This document shows positions 1-13,944 of a stretch of DNA of 64,000 nucleotides, piece by piece. Source of the DNA: Megascapheus bottae (lineage: Eukaryota; Chordata; Mammalia; Rodentia; Geomyidae); contig JANJXV010000261.1 in the NCBI GenBank assembly GCA_024803745.1, forward strand, positions 499,501 to 563,500, in the 5' to 3' direction. Made by a program: the position numbers and the translations under genes. The notes under the pieces are model-generated. The model had not been told where the DNA came from. It worked only from the letters and a program-made list of their open reading frames with translations, and did no database searches. Every line of letters starts with the position of its first letter. Position 1 is the stretch's first letter.

Positions 1-1320
1 CCCTTACCCTAAACCTAACCCTAACCCTAACCCTAAACCTTACCCTTACCTTAACCCTAACCCTAACCTTTACCCTTACCCTAACGCTAACCCTAAACTT
101 AACCCTAACCCTAACCCTAATACATACCCTTACCATAACCCTAAACCATACCCTAAACCTAAGCCTAACCCTAACTCTTACCCTCACCCCAACCCTAACG
201 CTAACCTTAACCCAACCCTAAACCTAACCCTAATCCTAACCCTAAACCTGACCCTTACCCTAACCCTAAACCTAAACCTTACCCTAACCATAACCCTAAT
301 CCTAACCCTTACCCTAACCCTAACCCTAATCCTAACACTAAACCTTACCCTTACCCAAACCCTAACCCTAAACCTAACCCTAAACTTAACCCTAACCCTA
401 ACCTTAACCCTAACCCTTATCCTTACCTTAACCCTAACCCTAACACTAACCCTAACCCTAACCTTAACCCTAAACCTAACCCAAACCCTAACCCTAACCC
501 TAACCCGTACCTATCCCTAACACTAACCCTAACCCTTACGCTAACCCTAAGCCCAAAACCTAACCGTAACCCATACCCTTACCCTAACCCTAACACTTAT
601 CCTAACTCTAACCCTAATCTTAATCCTAACCCTTACCCTTACCCTAACCCTAACCCTAACCCTAACCCTAATCCAAACCCTAACCCTAACCCTAACCCCT
701 ACCTATCCCTAACCCTAACCCTAACCCTTACGCTAACCCTAAGCCCAAAACCTAACCGTAACCCATACCCTTACCCTAACCCTAACACTTATCCTAACTC
801 TAACCCTAATCTTAATCCTAACCCTTACCCTTACCCTAACCCTAACCCTAACCCTAACCCTAAACCTAACACTAACCCTAACCCTAACCCTTACCCTAAC
901 CCTAACCCTGGCCCTAACCCTTACCCTAACCCTAACCCTATCCCTACACCTAACACTTACCCTAACCCTACCCCTAACCACTACCCTTATCCTAACCCTA
1001 AACCTAAACTTAACCCCAACCCTAAACCTAACCCTAACCCTAACACTTACCCTAACACTTAAACTTACCCTAAACCTAACCGTAACCCTAACACTTACCC
1101 TTTCCCTAACCCTAATTCTAACCCTAAAACTTACCCTAACCCTAACCCTAACCTCAACAATTAACCTTACCCTAACCCTAACCCTAACCCTAACACTTAC
1201 CCTAACCCTAACCCTAACCCTAACCCTTACCTAACCCTAACCCTAACACTAACCCTTACACTAATCCTAACCATAACACTAATCCTAACCCCTAACCCTA
1301 ACCCTTAACCTAACCCTAAC
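1..1320. repeat. Segmental duplication A, copy 1
   Basis: This block matches 3951-5270 variant for variant at an offset of about 3950-3956. Shared marks include a CTAATACATACCC near 117 and 4067, the CCCTCACCCCAACCC stretch near 181 and 4131, paired CCTAAGCCCAAAACC motifs, and CTCAACAATTAACC near 1152 and 5108. The copies differ by scattered substitutions and occasional whole hexamers. The left end is cut by the window, so the true start is unknown. Confidence 0.88.
506..889. repeat. 192 bp tandem duplication inside A copy 1
   Basis: The unit beginning at 506 (CGTACCTATCCC, then CTAAGCCCAAAACC, then ATCTTAATCC) recurs at 698, an offset of 192, exactly 32 hexamers. The second unit starts CCTACCTATCCC. 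The same pair is present in A copy 2 (4456 and 4654), where the offset is 198, one hexamer longer. The internal duplication therefore came before the duplication of the whole A block. Confidence 0.85.
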
Positions 1321-1560
1321 CTTAACACTAACCCTAAACTTTACCCTTACCATAACCCTAAACCTAACTCTAACCCTAACCCTAACCCTAACCTTTTCCT
1401 AACCCTAACCCTAACCCTTACACTAATCCTAACCCTAACACTAACCCTAACCCCTAACTCTAACCTTTAACCTAACCCTAACCCTAACACTAACCCTAAC
1501 CTTTACCCTTACCGTAACCCTAAACCTAACTCTAACCCTAACCCTAAGTCTAAACTTAAC
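1236..1560. repeat. 162 bp tandem duplication
   Basis: CCCTTACACTAATCC at 1253 recurs at 1415, an offset of 162 (27 hexamers). Each is followed by the same succession: CACTAACCCTAACCCC or its variant, then CTTTACCCTTACC, then CTAAACCTAACTC. The second unit has further substitutions. The first unit overlaps the right edge of A copy 1. Confidence 0.75.
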
Positions 1561-2420
1561 CCCATCCCTAACCCTAACCCTCGCCCTTACCCTAACCCTA
1601 ACCCTAACACTAACCCTAACCCTAAACCTTACTATTACCCTAAACCTAACCCTAACCCTTACCCTAACCCTAACTCTAACCCTAATGTTAACCCTAAACC
1701 TTATCCTTACCCTAACCCTAACCCTAAGCCTAACCATAAACCTAACCCTAAACCTAAACCTGACCCTTACCCTTACCCTAACCCTAACCCTAAACCTTAC
1801 CATTACCCTAAACCTAACCCTAAACCTTAACCTAAACCTAACCCTGACCCTAACGCTAACCCTTACCTTATCTTAACCCTAACCCTAAACCTAATCCTTA
1901 CCGCTACCCTAAGGCTAAACCTAACCCTAACCCTAACCCTAACCCTAACCCTAACCCTACCCTAACGCTAACACTAACCCTAACCCTAACCCTAACTCTA
2001 ACACATACCCTTACCGTAACCCTAACCCTAACTTAAACCGTAACCCTAAACCTAACCCTAAACCTAACCCCAACTCATACCCTAACCCAAACCCTAACCC
2101 TAACCCTAACCTTTACCCTTACCCTAACCCTAACCCTAACCATAACCCAAGCCTAAACCTAACCCTAACCCTAACCCTAACCCTTACCCTTACCCTACCC
2201 CTTGCGCTAAACCTAACCCTAACCCTACGCCTAACACTAAACCTTACCCTAACCATAACCCTAATTCTAACCCTAACCCTTACCTTAACCTACCCCTAAC
2301 CCTAAACCTACCCTAACCCTAACTCTAACCCTAACGTTAATCCTAAACCTTATTCTTACCCTAACCCTAACCCTAACCCTAAACCTAACCCTAAACCTAA
2401 ACCTAACCCTTACCCTTACC

Positions 2421-2466
<46 letters not shown>

Positions 2467-2640
2467 CCCTAAACCTTACCCTTACCCTAACCCTAACCCT
2501 AACCCTAACCCTTACCTTAACCCTAAACCTAACCCTAACCATAACCCTTACCCCTACCCTAACCCTAACCCTAACCTTAACCCTAACCCTAACCCTAACC
2601 CTAACCCTAACCCTAACCCTTACCCTTACCCTAACCCTAA
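1561..2640. repeat. Degenerate CCCTAA repeat with two X-related sub-blocks
   Basis: No gene is present. Around 1687 and 2336 a GTTAA variant is followed by the same order of AAACCTTAT, CTAAACC and CTAAACCTAAACC. That order also occurs at 39938 and 43632 in family X. These are diverged relatives of X. The rest is unassigned degenerate telomere repeat, including a perfect six-hexamer run at 2581-2616. Confidence 0.8.
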
Positions 2641-2795
2641 CTCTGAAACTAAACCGAACTCTAACACTATCCCTAACCTAACTATTATCCTTACCCTAAC
2701 CTTAACACGAAACCTAATGCTATCGCTAACCCCTAACCCTAACTCTAACCCTAATCCTAACCCTAACCCTAACCCTAACCCTAACCCTAACCCTT

Positions 2796-2826
<31 letters not shown>

Positions 2827-3300
2827 TCCTTACCCTTACCCTATCCCTAACCCTGAATTTAACCCCAACCCTAAACCTAAACCTAACCCTAAACCTAACC
2901 TTTACCCTAAACCTAAGTCTAACACTTACCCATACCCTAACCCTAACCCTAACCCTAAACATTACCCTTACCCTAACCCTAAACCTAAACCTAACCCTAA
3001 CCCTAACCCATAACCATAACCCTAACCCTTAACCTTATCCTAACCCTACACCTAACCCTAAAACTTACCCTTACCCTAACCCCAATCCTTACCCTAACCC
3101 TAACCCTAAACCTCACCCTCACCCTAACCCTAACCCTAACCCTAAACCTCACCCTAACCCTAACCCTAACCCTAACCCTAACCATAACCTTAAACCTAAC
3201 GCTAACCCTAACCCCTAACTCTAACCCTAACCCTAATCCTAACCTTAACAATAACCCTAACCCTAACCTAACCCTAAACTTAATGCTTACTCTAACCCTA
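2641..3300. repeat. Diverged copy of the right-hand X/H higher-order unit
   Basis: CTGAAACTAAACCGAACTC near 2643 matches 40155 and 43850. ACACTATCCCTAAC and ATTATCC follow in all three. Further on, CCTACACCTAACCC near 3045, AACCTCACCC near 3110, AACAATAACCC near 3247 and AAACTTAATGCTTACTC near 3277 occur in the same order as at 41930-42130 and 44380-44580. The order is conserved but many single bases differ, so this is an older relative about 38-41 kb away. Confidence 0.75.
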
Positions 3301-3950
3301 ACCCTAACCCTTACCCTAAACCTAACCCTAATCCTAACCCTAACCCTAAGCCTAAGTCTTACACTTACCCTAACACTAACCCTAACCCTAACCCTAATCC
3401 TTACCCTAACCCTAACCCCAACACTAACCCTTCCCCTTACCCTAACCCTAACCCTCACCCTTACCCTAACCCTAACCCTAACTCTAACCCTAACCCTAAC
3501 CCTAACCCTTACCCTAACCCTTACCCTAAAGCTAACCCTAACCCTAACCCTAACCTTAAACGTAACCATAACCATAACCCCAAACCTAACCCTTACCCTT
3601 ACCCAAACCCTAACCCTCAGCCTAACCCTAACCCTAAAACTAACCCTAACTCTAAACTTAACCCTAACACTAACACTAACCCTTGCCCTTACCATAACCC
3701 TAACCCTAAACCTATCACTAAACCTATCCCTAACCCTAACCCTTAACATTAACTTAACCCTAAACCTAAGCCTAACCCTAACCCCTAACCCTAACACTAA
3801 CCCTAATATTTACACTTATCCTAACCCTAACTATAACCCTAACACTTACCCTTACCCTAACCCCTACCCTAACCCTAATCTTAACCCTAACCGTTACCCT
3901 AAACCTAACCCTAACCCAAAACCTTAAACTTGCCCTAAAACTAACCCTAA
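3301..3950. repeat. Unassigned degenerate CCCTAA repeat
   Basis: This is gene-free telomere-type repeat. It includes a CCCTTGCCCTTACC then AAACCTATCACTAAACC combination near 3684-3720. That pairing recurs near 5390, 5963, 21700, 50850, 52525, 60048 and 63128. No long duplicate of this particular stretch was recognised. Confidence 0.75.
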
Positions 3951-5270
3951 CCCTTACCCTAAACCTAACCCTAACCCTAACCCTAAACCTTACCCTTACT
4001 TTAACCCTAACCCTAACCTTTACCCTTACCCTAACGCTAACCCTAACCTTAACCCTAACCCTAACCCTAATACATACCCTTACCTTAACCCTAAACCATA
4101 CCCTAAACCTAAGCCTAACCCTAACTCTTACCCTCACCCCAACCCTAACCCTAACCTTAACCCAACCCTAAACCTAACCCTAATCCTAACCCTAACCCTG
4201 ACCCTTACCCTAACCCTAAACCTAAACCTTACCCTAACCATAACCCTAATCCTAAACCTTACCCTAACCCTAACCCTAATCCTAACGCGAAACCTTACCC
4301 TTACACAAACCCTAACCCTAAACCTAACCCTAAACTTAACCCTAACCCTAACCTTATCCCTAACCCTTATCCTTACCTTAACCCTAACCCTAACACTAAC
4401 CCTAACCCTAACCTTAACCCTAACCCTAACCCAAACCCTAACCCTAACCCTAAACCGTACCTATCCCTAACCCTAACCCTAACCCTTACGCTAACCCTAA
4501 GCCCAAAACCTAACCGTAACCCATACCCTTACCCTAACCCTAACACTTATGCTAACTCTAACCCTAATCTTAATCCTAACCCTTACCCTTACCCTAACCC
4601 TAACCCTAACCCTAACCCTAACCCTAACCCAAACCCTAACCCTAACCCTAACCCGTACCTATCCCTAACCCTAACCCTAACCCTTACGCTAACCCTAAGC
4701 CCAAAACCTAACCGTAACCCATACCCTTACCCTAACCCTAACACTTATCCTAACTCTAACCCTAATCTTAATCCTAACCCTTACCCTTACCCTAACCCTA
4801 ACCCTAACCCTAACTCTAAACCTAACACTAACCCTAACCCTAAACCTTACCCTAAACCTAACCCTGGCCCTAACCCTTACCCTAACCCTAACCCTATCCC
4901 TACACCTAACACTTACCCTAACCCTACCCCTAACCACTACCCTTATTCTAACCCTAAACCTAAACTTAACCCCAACCCTAAACCTAACCCTAACCCTAAC
5001 ACTTACCCTAACACTTAAACTTACCCTAAACCTAACCGTAACCCTAACACTTACCCTTTCCGTAACCCTAATTCTAACCCTAAAACTTACCCTAACCCTA
5101 ACCCTAACCTCAACAATTAACCTTACCCTAACCCTAACCCTAACCCTAACACTTACCCTAACCCTAACCCTAACCCTAACCCTTACCTAACCCTAACCCT
5201 AACCCTTACACTAATCCTAACCATAACACTAACCCTAACCCCTAACCCTAACCCTTAACCTAACCCTAAC
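3951..5270. repeat. Segmental duplication A, copy 2
   Basis: Second copy of 1-1320. It opens with the same CCCTTACCCTAAACC and ends with the same CCCTAACCCTTAACC. It carries its own internal tandem pair, with CGTACCTATCCC motifs at 4456 and 4654. Differences include CTTTAACC for CCTTAACC near 3998 and ACGCGAAACC near 4285. About 2.6 kb of other repeat separates it from the end of copy 1. Confidence 0.88.
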
Positions 5271-6715
5271 CCTAACCCTAACACTAACCCTAACCTTTAC
5301 CCTTATCTTAACTCTTAACCTAAACCTAACCCTTACCCCTACCCTAACACTAACCCTAACCCTAACCCTAACCCTAACCCTAACCCTTGCCCTTACCCTA
5401 ACCCTAACCCTAAACCTATCACTAACCCTAACCCTAACCTCAACAATTAACCTTACCCTAACCCTAACCCTAAACCTTACCCTTACCCTCACCCTAAACT
5501 TAAACCTAACCCTAACCCTAACCCTAACTCTAAACTTAACCCTATCCCTAACCCTAACCCTCGCCCTTACCCTAACCCTAACCCTAAATCTATCACCAAC
5601 CCTAACCTTAACCCTAACCCTTACCCTTAATCTAAACCTAACCCTAAACCTAACCCTAACCCTAACCCTAACCCCTAACCCTAACCCTAACCCTAATCCT
5701 TACCCTTAACCTAACCCTAACACTAACCCTAACACTTACCCTTACTCTAAACCCTACCCTATCCCTAACCCTAACCCTAACCCTTACCCTATCCCTAACC
5801 CTAACCCTAAACCTTACCCTTACCGTAAACCTAAACCTAAACCTTACCCTAAACGTAACCCTAACCCTAACCCTAACCATTACCCTTATCTTAACTCTTA
5901 CCCTAAACCTAACCCTTACCCCTACCCTAACACTAACCCTAACCCTAACCCTAACCCTAACCCTTGCCCTTACCCTAACCCTAACCCTAAACCTATCACT
6001 AACCCTAACCCTAACCCTAACCCTTAACCTTAACCTAACCCTAACCCTAACCATAACCTTAACCCAACTCTAAACCTAACCCTAGTCCTAACTCTAACCC
6101 TTACCCTAACCCTAGCCCTAAACCTTACCCTAACCCCAACCCTAACCCTTACCCTAACCCTAACCATAATCCTAACCCTAACCCTTACCCTTACCATAAC
6201 ACTAACCCTAAACCTAACCCTAAACCTAACTCTAACCCTAACCTTAACCCTAACCCTTATCCTTACCCTAATCCTAACCCTAAACCTAACCCTAACCCTA
6301 AACCTAACCCTTGCCCTTACTCTAACCCTAACTCTAAACCTAACCCTAACCATTACCCTAACACTAACCCTAACCCTAACGCTTACCCTTACCCTAACCC
6401 TAACCCTAACCCTAACCCTTACCCGTACCCTAAACCTAACCCTAACCCTAACCCTTACCCTTACCGTTACCCTAACACTAACCCTAACCCTAACCCTAAA
6501 CCTAACCCTAACCCTACCCCTAACCCTTACCCTTTCCCTAACCCTAACCCTAAACCTAACCCTTACCCTTACCCTAACCCTAAACCTAACCTTAAACCTA
6601 AACCTAACCCTAACCTTAACCCTAACCTTAACCCAACCCTAACCCTAACCTAACCCTTACTCTTACCCTAACCCTAACCGTAACCTTATCCCAACCCTAA
6701 ACCTAACCCTAACCC
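5271..6715. repeat. Degenerate repeat with a 583 bp-offset internal duplication
   Basis: CCTTATCTTAACTCTTA at 5301 recurs at 5884, an offset of 583. It is followed in both by ACCCTTACCCCTACC, CCCTTGCCCTTACC and AAACCTATCACTAACC. The similarity runs to roughly 5430 and 6015. A third relative starts near 11124. The stretch 6060-6350 resembles the later part of family C (18380-18660) and 21800-22200. No gene is present. Confidence 0.72.
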
Positions 6716-7260
6716 TTACCCTACACTAAACCTAACCCTAATTCTTACCCTAACCCTAACCCTATCCCTAACCCTTACTTTTTCCCTAACCCAAACCCTA
6801 ACCCTTACCTTTACCCTAACCCTAAACCTGACCCTAAACCTAACTCTAACCCTAACACTAACCCGAAGCTTAAACCTAACCCAAACCCTAACCCTAGCCC
6901 TAACCCGCAACTTTCCCTAACCATAACCCTAAACCTAACACTAACCCTAACCCTAACCCTACCCTTACCCTTACCCTAACCCTAACCCTTCACCTAACCC
7001 TAACCCTAACCCTAACACCTAACCCTAAACCTAACCCTTACCCTTACCCTAACCCTAACCCTAAACCTAACTCTGACCCTTACCATTACCCTAACCCTAA
7101 CCCTAACCTTAACCCCAACCCTAAACCTAACCCTAACCCTAACCCAAACCCTAGGCCTAACACTTACCCTTAACATAACCCTAACCCTAACCCTAATGCT
7201 TACTCTTACCCTAACCCTAAACCTAACCCTCACCCTCACACTAACCCTAAACCTAACCGA
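6716..7260. repeat. Diverged relative of the lead-in to family E
   Basis: Variant order from about 6840 (AAGCTTAAACCTAACC, then CCCGCAACTTTCCC, then a CTAGGCCTAACAC near 7152) follows the order seen at 22425-22800, 24670-25010 and 29470-29830. Single-base differences are numerous. The region runs directly into the tandem pair that starts at 7261. Confidence 0.65.
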
Positions 7261-9130
7261 CAACCCTAACCCTCACACTAACCCCTAACCCTATCACAAA
7301 CCATAACCATAACCCTTACCCTTTTTCTAACCCTACCCCTGACCCTAAAACTTATGCTTACCCTAACCCCTCACTAACACTATCACTAACCCTAAACCTT
7401 CCCCTAACCCTAACCCTAACCTTAACCAGACCCTAACCCTTACCCTTACCCTAACCTTAAACCTAACCCTAACCCTAACCCTTACCTTACACTAACCCTA
7501 ACCCTAATCTTAACCCTAACACGAACCCTAACCCTAAACCTAACCTCAACCCTAAACCTTATCCTTACCCTAACCCTAACCATAACCCTAGCGCTAACCC
7601 TAACCCTAACCCAAAACCTAACCCTTACCCTTACGCTAACCGTAACCCTAAACCTAACCCTAACCCTAACCCTAATCCTTACCCTAATCCTAACCCTAAC
7701 CATAAACCTTACCCTAACCCTAATCCTTACCCTAATACTTACCCTAAACCTAACCCTACCCATAACCCTTACCCTAACCCTAATGCTTACCCTAACCCTA
7801 ACCCTAACCCTAACCCTTCCCCTAACCCTAACCCTAACCCTAACCCTACCCTAACCCTTACCCTTACCCTAACCTTAAACCTAACCCTAACCCTAACTCT
7901 AACCCTTACCCTTACATTAACCCTAACCCTAAACTTAACCCTAACCCGAACCCTAACCCTAACCCTAAACCTAACCTTAATCCTAAACCTTATCCTTACC
8001 CTAACCCTAAACATAACCCTAACCCTAAGCCTAAACCTAACCCTAAACCTAACCCTTAGCCTTACCCTTACTCGAACCATAACCCGAAACCTAACCGTAA
8101 CCCTTACCCTAACCCTAACCCTAACCCTAATCCTAACACTAACCCTAAACCTAACCGCCAACCCTAACCCTCACACTAACCCCTAACCCTAACCCTAACC
8201 ATAACCATAACTCTTACCCTTTTCCTAACCCTACCCCTAACCCTAAAACTTACGCTTACCCTAACCCCTCCCTAACCCTAACCCTAATCCTAACACTTCC
8301 CCTAACCCTAATCCTAACCCTAACCCGACCCTAACCCTTACCCTTACCCTAACCTTAAACCTAACCCTAACCCTAACCCTTACCTTACATTAACCATAAC
8401 CCTAATCTTAACCCTAACACGAACCCTAACCCTAACCCTAAACCTAACCTTAACCCTTACCCTTATCCTTACCCTAACCCTAACCATAACCCTAACCTAA
8501 GCCTAACCCTTACCCAAAACCTAACCCTTACCCTTACGCTATCCCTAACCCTAAACCTAACCGTAAACCTTATCCTAACCCTAACACTAACCCAAACTCT
8601 AACCTTAACTCTAACCCTTACCCTTACCCTAACCCTAACCCTAAACCTAACCCTAACCCTAACCCTAATCCTTACCCTAATCCTAAACCTAACCCTAACC
8701 CTTACCCTAACCCTAATCCTTACCCTAATCCTTACCCTAACCCTAACCCTAACCATAACACTTACCCTAACCCTAATCCTTACCCTAACCCCAACCCTAA
8801 CCCTTCCCCTAACCCTAACCCTAACCCTAACCCTACCCTAACCCTTACGCTTACCCTAACCTTAAAGCTAACCCTAACATTAACCCTAACCCTTACCCTT
8901 ATATTAACCCTAACCCTAACCTTAAACCTAACCCGAAACCTAACCCTAACCCTAAACCTAACCTTAATCCTAACCCTTATCCTTACCCTAACCCTAACCA
9001 TAACCCTAACCCTAAGCCTAACCCTAAACCTAAACCTAACTCTTACCCTTACCCTTACGCGAACCCTAACCCGAAACCTAACCGTAACCCTTACCCTAAA
9101 CCTAACCCTAACCCTAACCCTATATCTAAC
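7261..9130. repeat. Tandem duplication of about 0.9-1.0 kb, E-related
   Basis: CAACCCTAACCCTCACACTA at 7261 recurs from 8159, an offset of 898. CCCTTCCCCTAACC at 7814 recurs at 8801, and CTAACCTTAATCC at 7971 recurs at 8958, both at offset 987. The two units are therefore about 7261-8158 and 8159-9130, with a net ~89 bp insertion in the middle of the second. The same marker order occurs once in each of E1, E2 and E3, so this is a doubled, diverged E unit. Confidence 0.78.
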
Positions 9131-11189
9131 CCTAACCATAACCCTAACCCTAACCCTAACCCTAACACTTACCCTAACTCTAACCCTAACCATTGCCCTT
9201 ACCCTAACCCTAACCATAAACTTAACCCCAACCCTAAACCTAACCCTAAACCTAACCCTTACCCTAACACTTACCCTAACCCTAACCGTAACCCTAATCC
9301 TTATCCTAACCCTAACTCTAACCCTAAAACTTACCCTAACCCTAACCCTAACCTTAACACTTAACCTTACCCTAACACTAACCCTAACCCTAACACTTAC
9401 CCTAACCCTAACCCTTACCCTAACCCTAAACCTAACCCTTACCATAAGCCTAACCCTAACACTAACCCTATCCTCTAACCCTAACCCTTACCCTAACCCT
9501 AACCCTAACGCTTACCCTTACCCTAAGCTTAAACCTAACTCTAACCCTAACCCAAACCCTAACCCTTACCCTAACCCTAACCCTAACCCTTACCCTAACC
9601 CTAACCCTAACCCTAACATTAAACCTAACCCTAACCCTAACCCTAACCATAACCCTAACCCTTACCCTTACCCTAACCCTAAACTTAAACCTAACCCTAA
9701 CCCTAACCCTAACTCTAAACTTAACCCTATCCCTAACCCTAAACCTAAACCTAACCCTAACCCTAACCCTAACCCTAACCCCTAACCCTAATCCTTACCC
9801 TTATCCTAACCCTAACACTTACCCTAACACTTACCCTTACCCTAAACCCTACCCTATCCCCAACCCTAACCCTAAACCTTACCCTAACCCTAACCCTAAC
9901 CCTCAACTTTACCCTTACCCTAAACCTAACCCTAAACCTTACCCTAAACCTAACCCTAAACCCTACCCTAACACTAAACCTAACCCTAACCCTAACCCTA
10001 CACCTAACCCTAACACATACCCTTACCCTAACTCTAACCCTAACCTTAACTGTAACCCTAAACCTAACCCTAACCCTAACCCTATCCCATACCCAAACCC
10101 TAACCCAAACCCTAACCCTATCCCATACCCAAACCCTAACCGTAACCCTAACCCTTACCCTTACCCTAACCCTAACCCTAACCTTAATCCAACCTTAAAC
10201 CTAACCCAAACGCTAACCCTAAACCTAACCCATACCCTTACCCTAACCCTAGCGCTAAACCTAACCCTAACCCTAACCCTTACCCTAACCATAACCCTAA
10301 ACCTAACCCTAACACTTACCCTAACCCTACCCCTAACCATTACCCTTATCCTAACCCTAACTCTTACCCTATCCCTAACCCTAACCCTAACCCTAACCCT
10401 TACCCTAACCCTAACTCTAACCCTTAAACTTACCCTAACCCTGACCCTAACCTTAACACTTAAACTTACCCTAACCCTAACAATAATCCTAACCCTTACC
10501 TAACCCTACCCCTAAACGTAACACTTACCCTAACCTAACCCAAACCCTTACCTTAATCCTAACCCTAACACTAACCCTAACCCCTAACCCTAACCCCTAA
10601 CCTAACCCTAACTCTAACCCTAATCCTAACTCTTACCCTTACCCTAACCCTAAACCTAACTCTAACCCTAACCGAAACCCTAACCCTTACCCTAACCCTA
10701 ACCCTAACTCTTACACTAACCCTAACCCTAACCCTAAACTTCAACCTAACCCGAACCCTAACCATACCCCTAACCCTTACCCTTAACCTAACCCTAACCC
10801 TAAACCTAACCCTAAGCCTAACTCTAAAATTAACCCTATCCCTAACCCTAAACCTCGCACTTACCCTAACCCTAACCCTAAACCTATCACTAACCCTAAC
10901 CCTAACCCTAACCCTAACCCTTATCCTTACCCTAAACCTAACCCTAAACCTAACCCTAACCCTAACCCTAACGCCTAACCCTAACCCTAACCCTAATCCT
11001 TACCCTTATCCTTACCCTAACACTAACCCTAACCCTAACCCTAAACCTTACCCTTACCCTAAACCTAACCATAACCCGTACCCTAAACCTAACCCTAACC
11101 CTAACCCTAACCCTAGCCCTTACCCTTATCTTAACTCTTACCCTAAACCTAACCCTTACCCCTACCTTAACATTAAACCTAACCCTAAC
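9131..11189. repeat. Unassigned degenerate CCCTAA repeat
   Basis: This is gene-free. The part 10190-10500 shares order with 31460-31830: AACCCAACCCTAAACC, TAGCGCTAAACC, CCCCTAACCATTACCC and the double CTTAAACTTACC. The part 10500-10760 resembles 11970-12180 and 14730-14940. I did not define clear edges. Confidence 0.72.
10082..10153. repeat. 36 bp tandem duplication
   Basis: CCTATCCCATACCCAAACCC begins at 10081 and again at 10117, an offset of 36 (six hexamers). The second unit then diverges with CCGTAACC. It is an example of recent in-register slippage. Confidence 0.8.
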
Positions 11190-13893
11190 CCTAACCATAA
11201 CCCTAGCCCTTACCCTAACCATAACACTAAACCTAACCCTAACACATACCCTTACCCTAACTCTAACCCTAACCTTAACCGTAACCCTAAACCTAACCCT
11301 AACCCTAACCCTAACCCATACCCAAACCCTAACCCTACCATAACCCTTACCCTAACCCTAACCCTAACCTTAACCCAACCCTAAACCTAACCCTAATCCT
11401 TACCCTAACCCTAACACTAACCCTAACCCTAAGCCTACCACTTACCCTTACCCTAACCCTAACTCTAACCCTAACGCTTACACTTAACCTAACCCTAAAC
11501 CTAACCCTAACCTTAACCCTAACCCTAAACCTAACCTCTAAAACCTAACCCTAACCGTACCCCTAACCCTAACCCTAACCATAATCATAACCCTTACCCT
11601 GATCCTAACCCTACGCCTAACCCTAAAACTTACCTTACCCTAACCAAAAACCTAACCCTAACCCTAACCCTAACCCTTCCTCTAACCCTATCCCTAACCC
11701 TAAACCTAACCGTAACCCTTACCCTTACCCTAACCCTAACACTAACCCTAAAACTTACCCTAACCCTAACCATAACCTTAACACTTAACCTTACCCTAAC
11801 ACTAACCCTAACACTAACCCTTACCCAAACCCTAACCCTAACCCTAAAACTTACCCTAACCCTAACCCTAACCCTAACCCTAACCGTTACCCTAACCCTA
11901 ACTCTAACCCTTAAACTTACCCTAACCCTAACCCTAACCTTAACACTTAAACTTACCCTAACCCTAACAATAATCCTAACCCTTACCTAACCATAACCCT
12001 AACCGTAACACTTACCCTAACCTAACCCTAACCCTTACCTTAATCCTAACCCTAACACTAACCCTAATCCTAACTCTTACCCTTACCCTAACCCTAAACC
12101 TAACTCTAACCCTAACCGAAACCCTAACCCTTACCCTAACCCTAACCCTAACTCTTACACTAACCCTAACCCTAACCCTAAACACTTAACCTTACCCTAA
12201 CTCTAACCCTAACACTAACCCTTACCCTAACCCTAACCCTAACCCTAAAACTTACCCTAACCCTAACCCTAACCCTAACCGTAACCCTTACCATAAACCT
12301 AACACTAAACCTAACCCTAACCCTTACCCTAATCCTAACCCTAACACTAATTCTAACCCCTAACCCTAACCCTTAACCAAATCCTAACACTAAACCTAAT
12401 CCTAACCCTTATCCTTAACCTTACCCTAACCCTACCACTTACCCTAACCCTAACGCCAACCCTAACCTTAAACATAACCTAATATTAACCTTAACCCTAA
12501 CCCTTACCCTTACCCTAACCCTAACCCTAAACCTAACCCTAACCCTAACCCTAACTCCAAACTTAACCCTATACCTAAACCTAAGCCAAGCCCTTACCTT
12601 AACCCTAACCCTAAACCTATCACTAATCCTAACCCTAACCCTAACCATTACCGTTACCCTAAACCTAACCCTAACCCTAATCCTAACCCTAAACCCTAAC
12701 CCTAACCCTAACCCTAATCCTTACCCTTATCCTAACCCTAACACTAACCCTAACACTTACCCTTACCCTAAACCCTACACTATCCCTAACCCTAACCCTA
12801 ACCCTTACCCTAACCCTAACCTTAACCCTAAACCTTACCCTTACCCTAAACCTAACCCTAACCCTTACCCTAAACCTAACCCTAAACCTAACCCTAACCC
12901 TTACCCTCATCTTAACACTAACCCTAAACCTAACTCATCCCCTACCCTAACGCTAACCCTAAACCTAATCCTAACCCTAATCCTAACCCTAGCACATACT
13001 CTTACCCTAACCCTAACCCTAACCCATACCCTAACCCTAACCCTAATCCTAACCCTTACCCTTACCCTAACCCTAACCCTAACCTTAACCCAACCAAAAC
13101 CTGACATTAACCCTAACCCTAACACTAACCTAAACCCTAACCCTTATCATTACCCTAACCCTAACCCTAACCATAACCATAAACCTAACCCTCAACCTAC
13201 ACCTAACCCTAACCCTTACCCTTACCCTAACCCTAAACCTAACCTTAACACTAAACCTAACCTTAACACTTACCCTAACCCTAACTCTGAACCTAAACCG
13301 AACCTTAACCCTATCCCTAACCCTAACCCTAACCTAACCCTATACTTAATGCTAACTCTAACCCTAAAACTAACCCTTACCCTAAACCTAACCCTAACCC
13401 TAACCTTTACCCTTCCCCTAACCGTAACGCTCAACCTAACCGTAACCCTAACCCTAAACCTAACGCCTAACCCTAACCCTAACCGAAACCCTTACCTTAC
13501 CCTAACCCTAACCCTAAACCTAAACCTTACCCTTACCTTTACCCTAACCCTAACCTTAACCCAACCCTAACCCTAAACCTTACCCTTACCCTACCACTAA
13601 CACTAACCCTAATCCTTACCCTAAACCTAAGCCTATCCCTAAACCTTACCCTTTCCCTAACTCTAACCCTAACCCTAACCCTTACCCTAACCCTAACCCT
13701 AAACCTAACCCTAAACCTAACAATAACCATAACCCTAACCCTAACCTTAAACCTAACCCAAACCATAACCCTAACCCTAACCCGTACCTTTCCCTAACCC
13801 TAACCCTAAACCTAACCCTATCCCTAACCCTAACCCTGACCCTTACCCTTACCCTAACCCTAACCCTACACCTAACCCTAACCCTAACCCTAA
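11190..13893. repeat. Segmental duplication B, copy 1 (about 2.7 kb)
   Basis: Near-identical to 13945-16795. ACCATAACACTAAACC at 11218 matches 13972 (offset 2754). CTGACATTAACCC at 13101 matches 15853 (offset 2752). CTAAACCCTAACCC at 13131 matches 16032 (offset 2901). Copies share dozens of private variants, such as CCTAATATTAACC near 12480 and ACTGATCC or CCTGATCC near 11600. I saw only scattered differences, for example CCACTTACC versus AACACTTACC near 11438. Confidence 0.92.
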
Positions 13894-13944
13894 CACTTAA
13901 CCGTAACCCTAACCATAACCCTAACCCTTACCCTTACCCTAACC

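Noticed and set aside
3003..3927. Overlapping long frames on both strands as antisense genes
   Set aside because: Both are translations of the same hexamer repeat (Arg-Val on -, Leu-Thr on +). Overlap on opposite strands is a consequence of the repeat.
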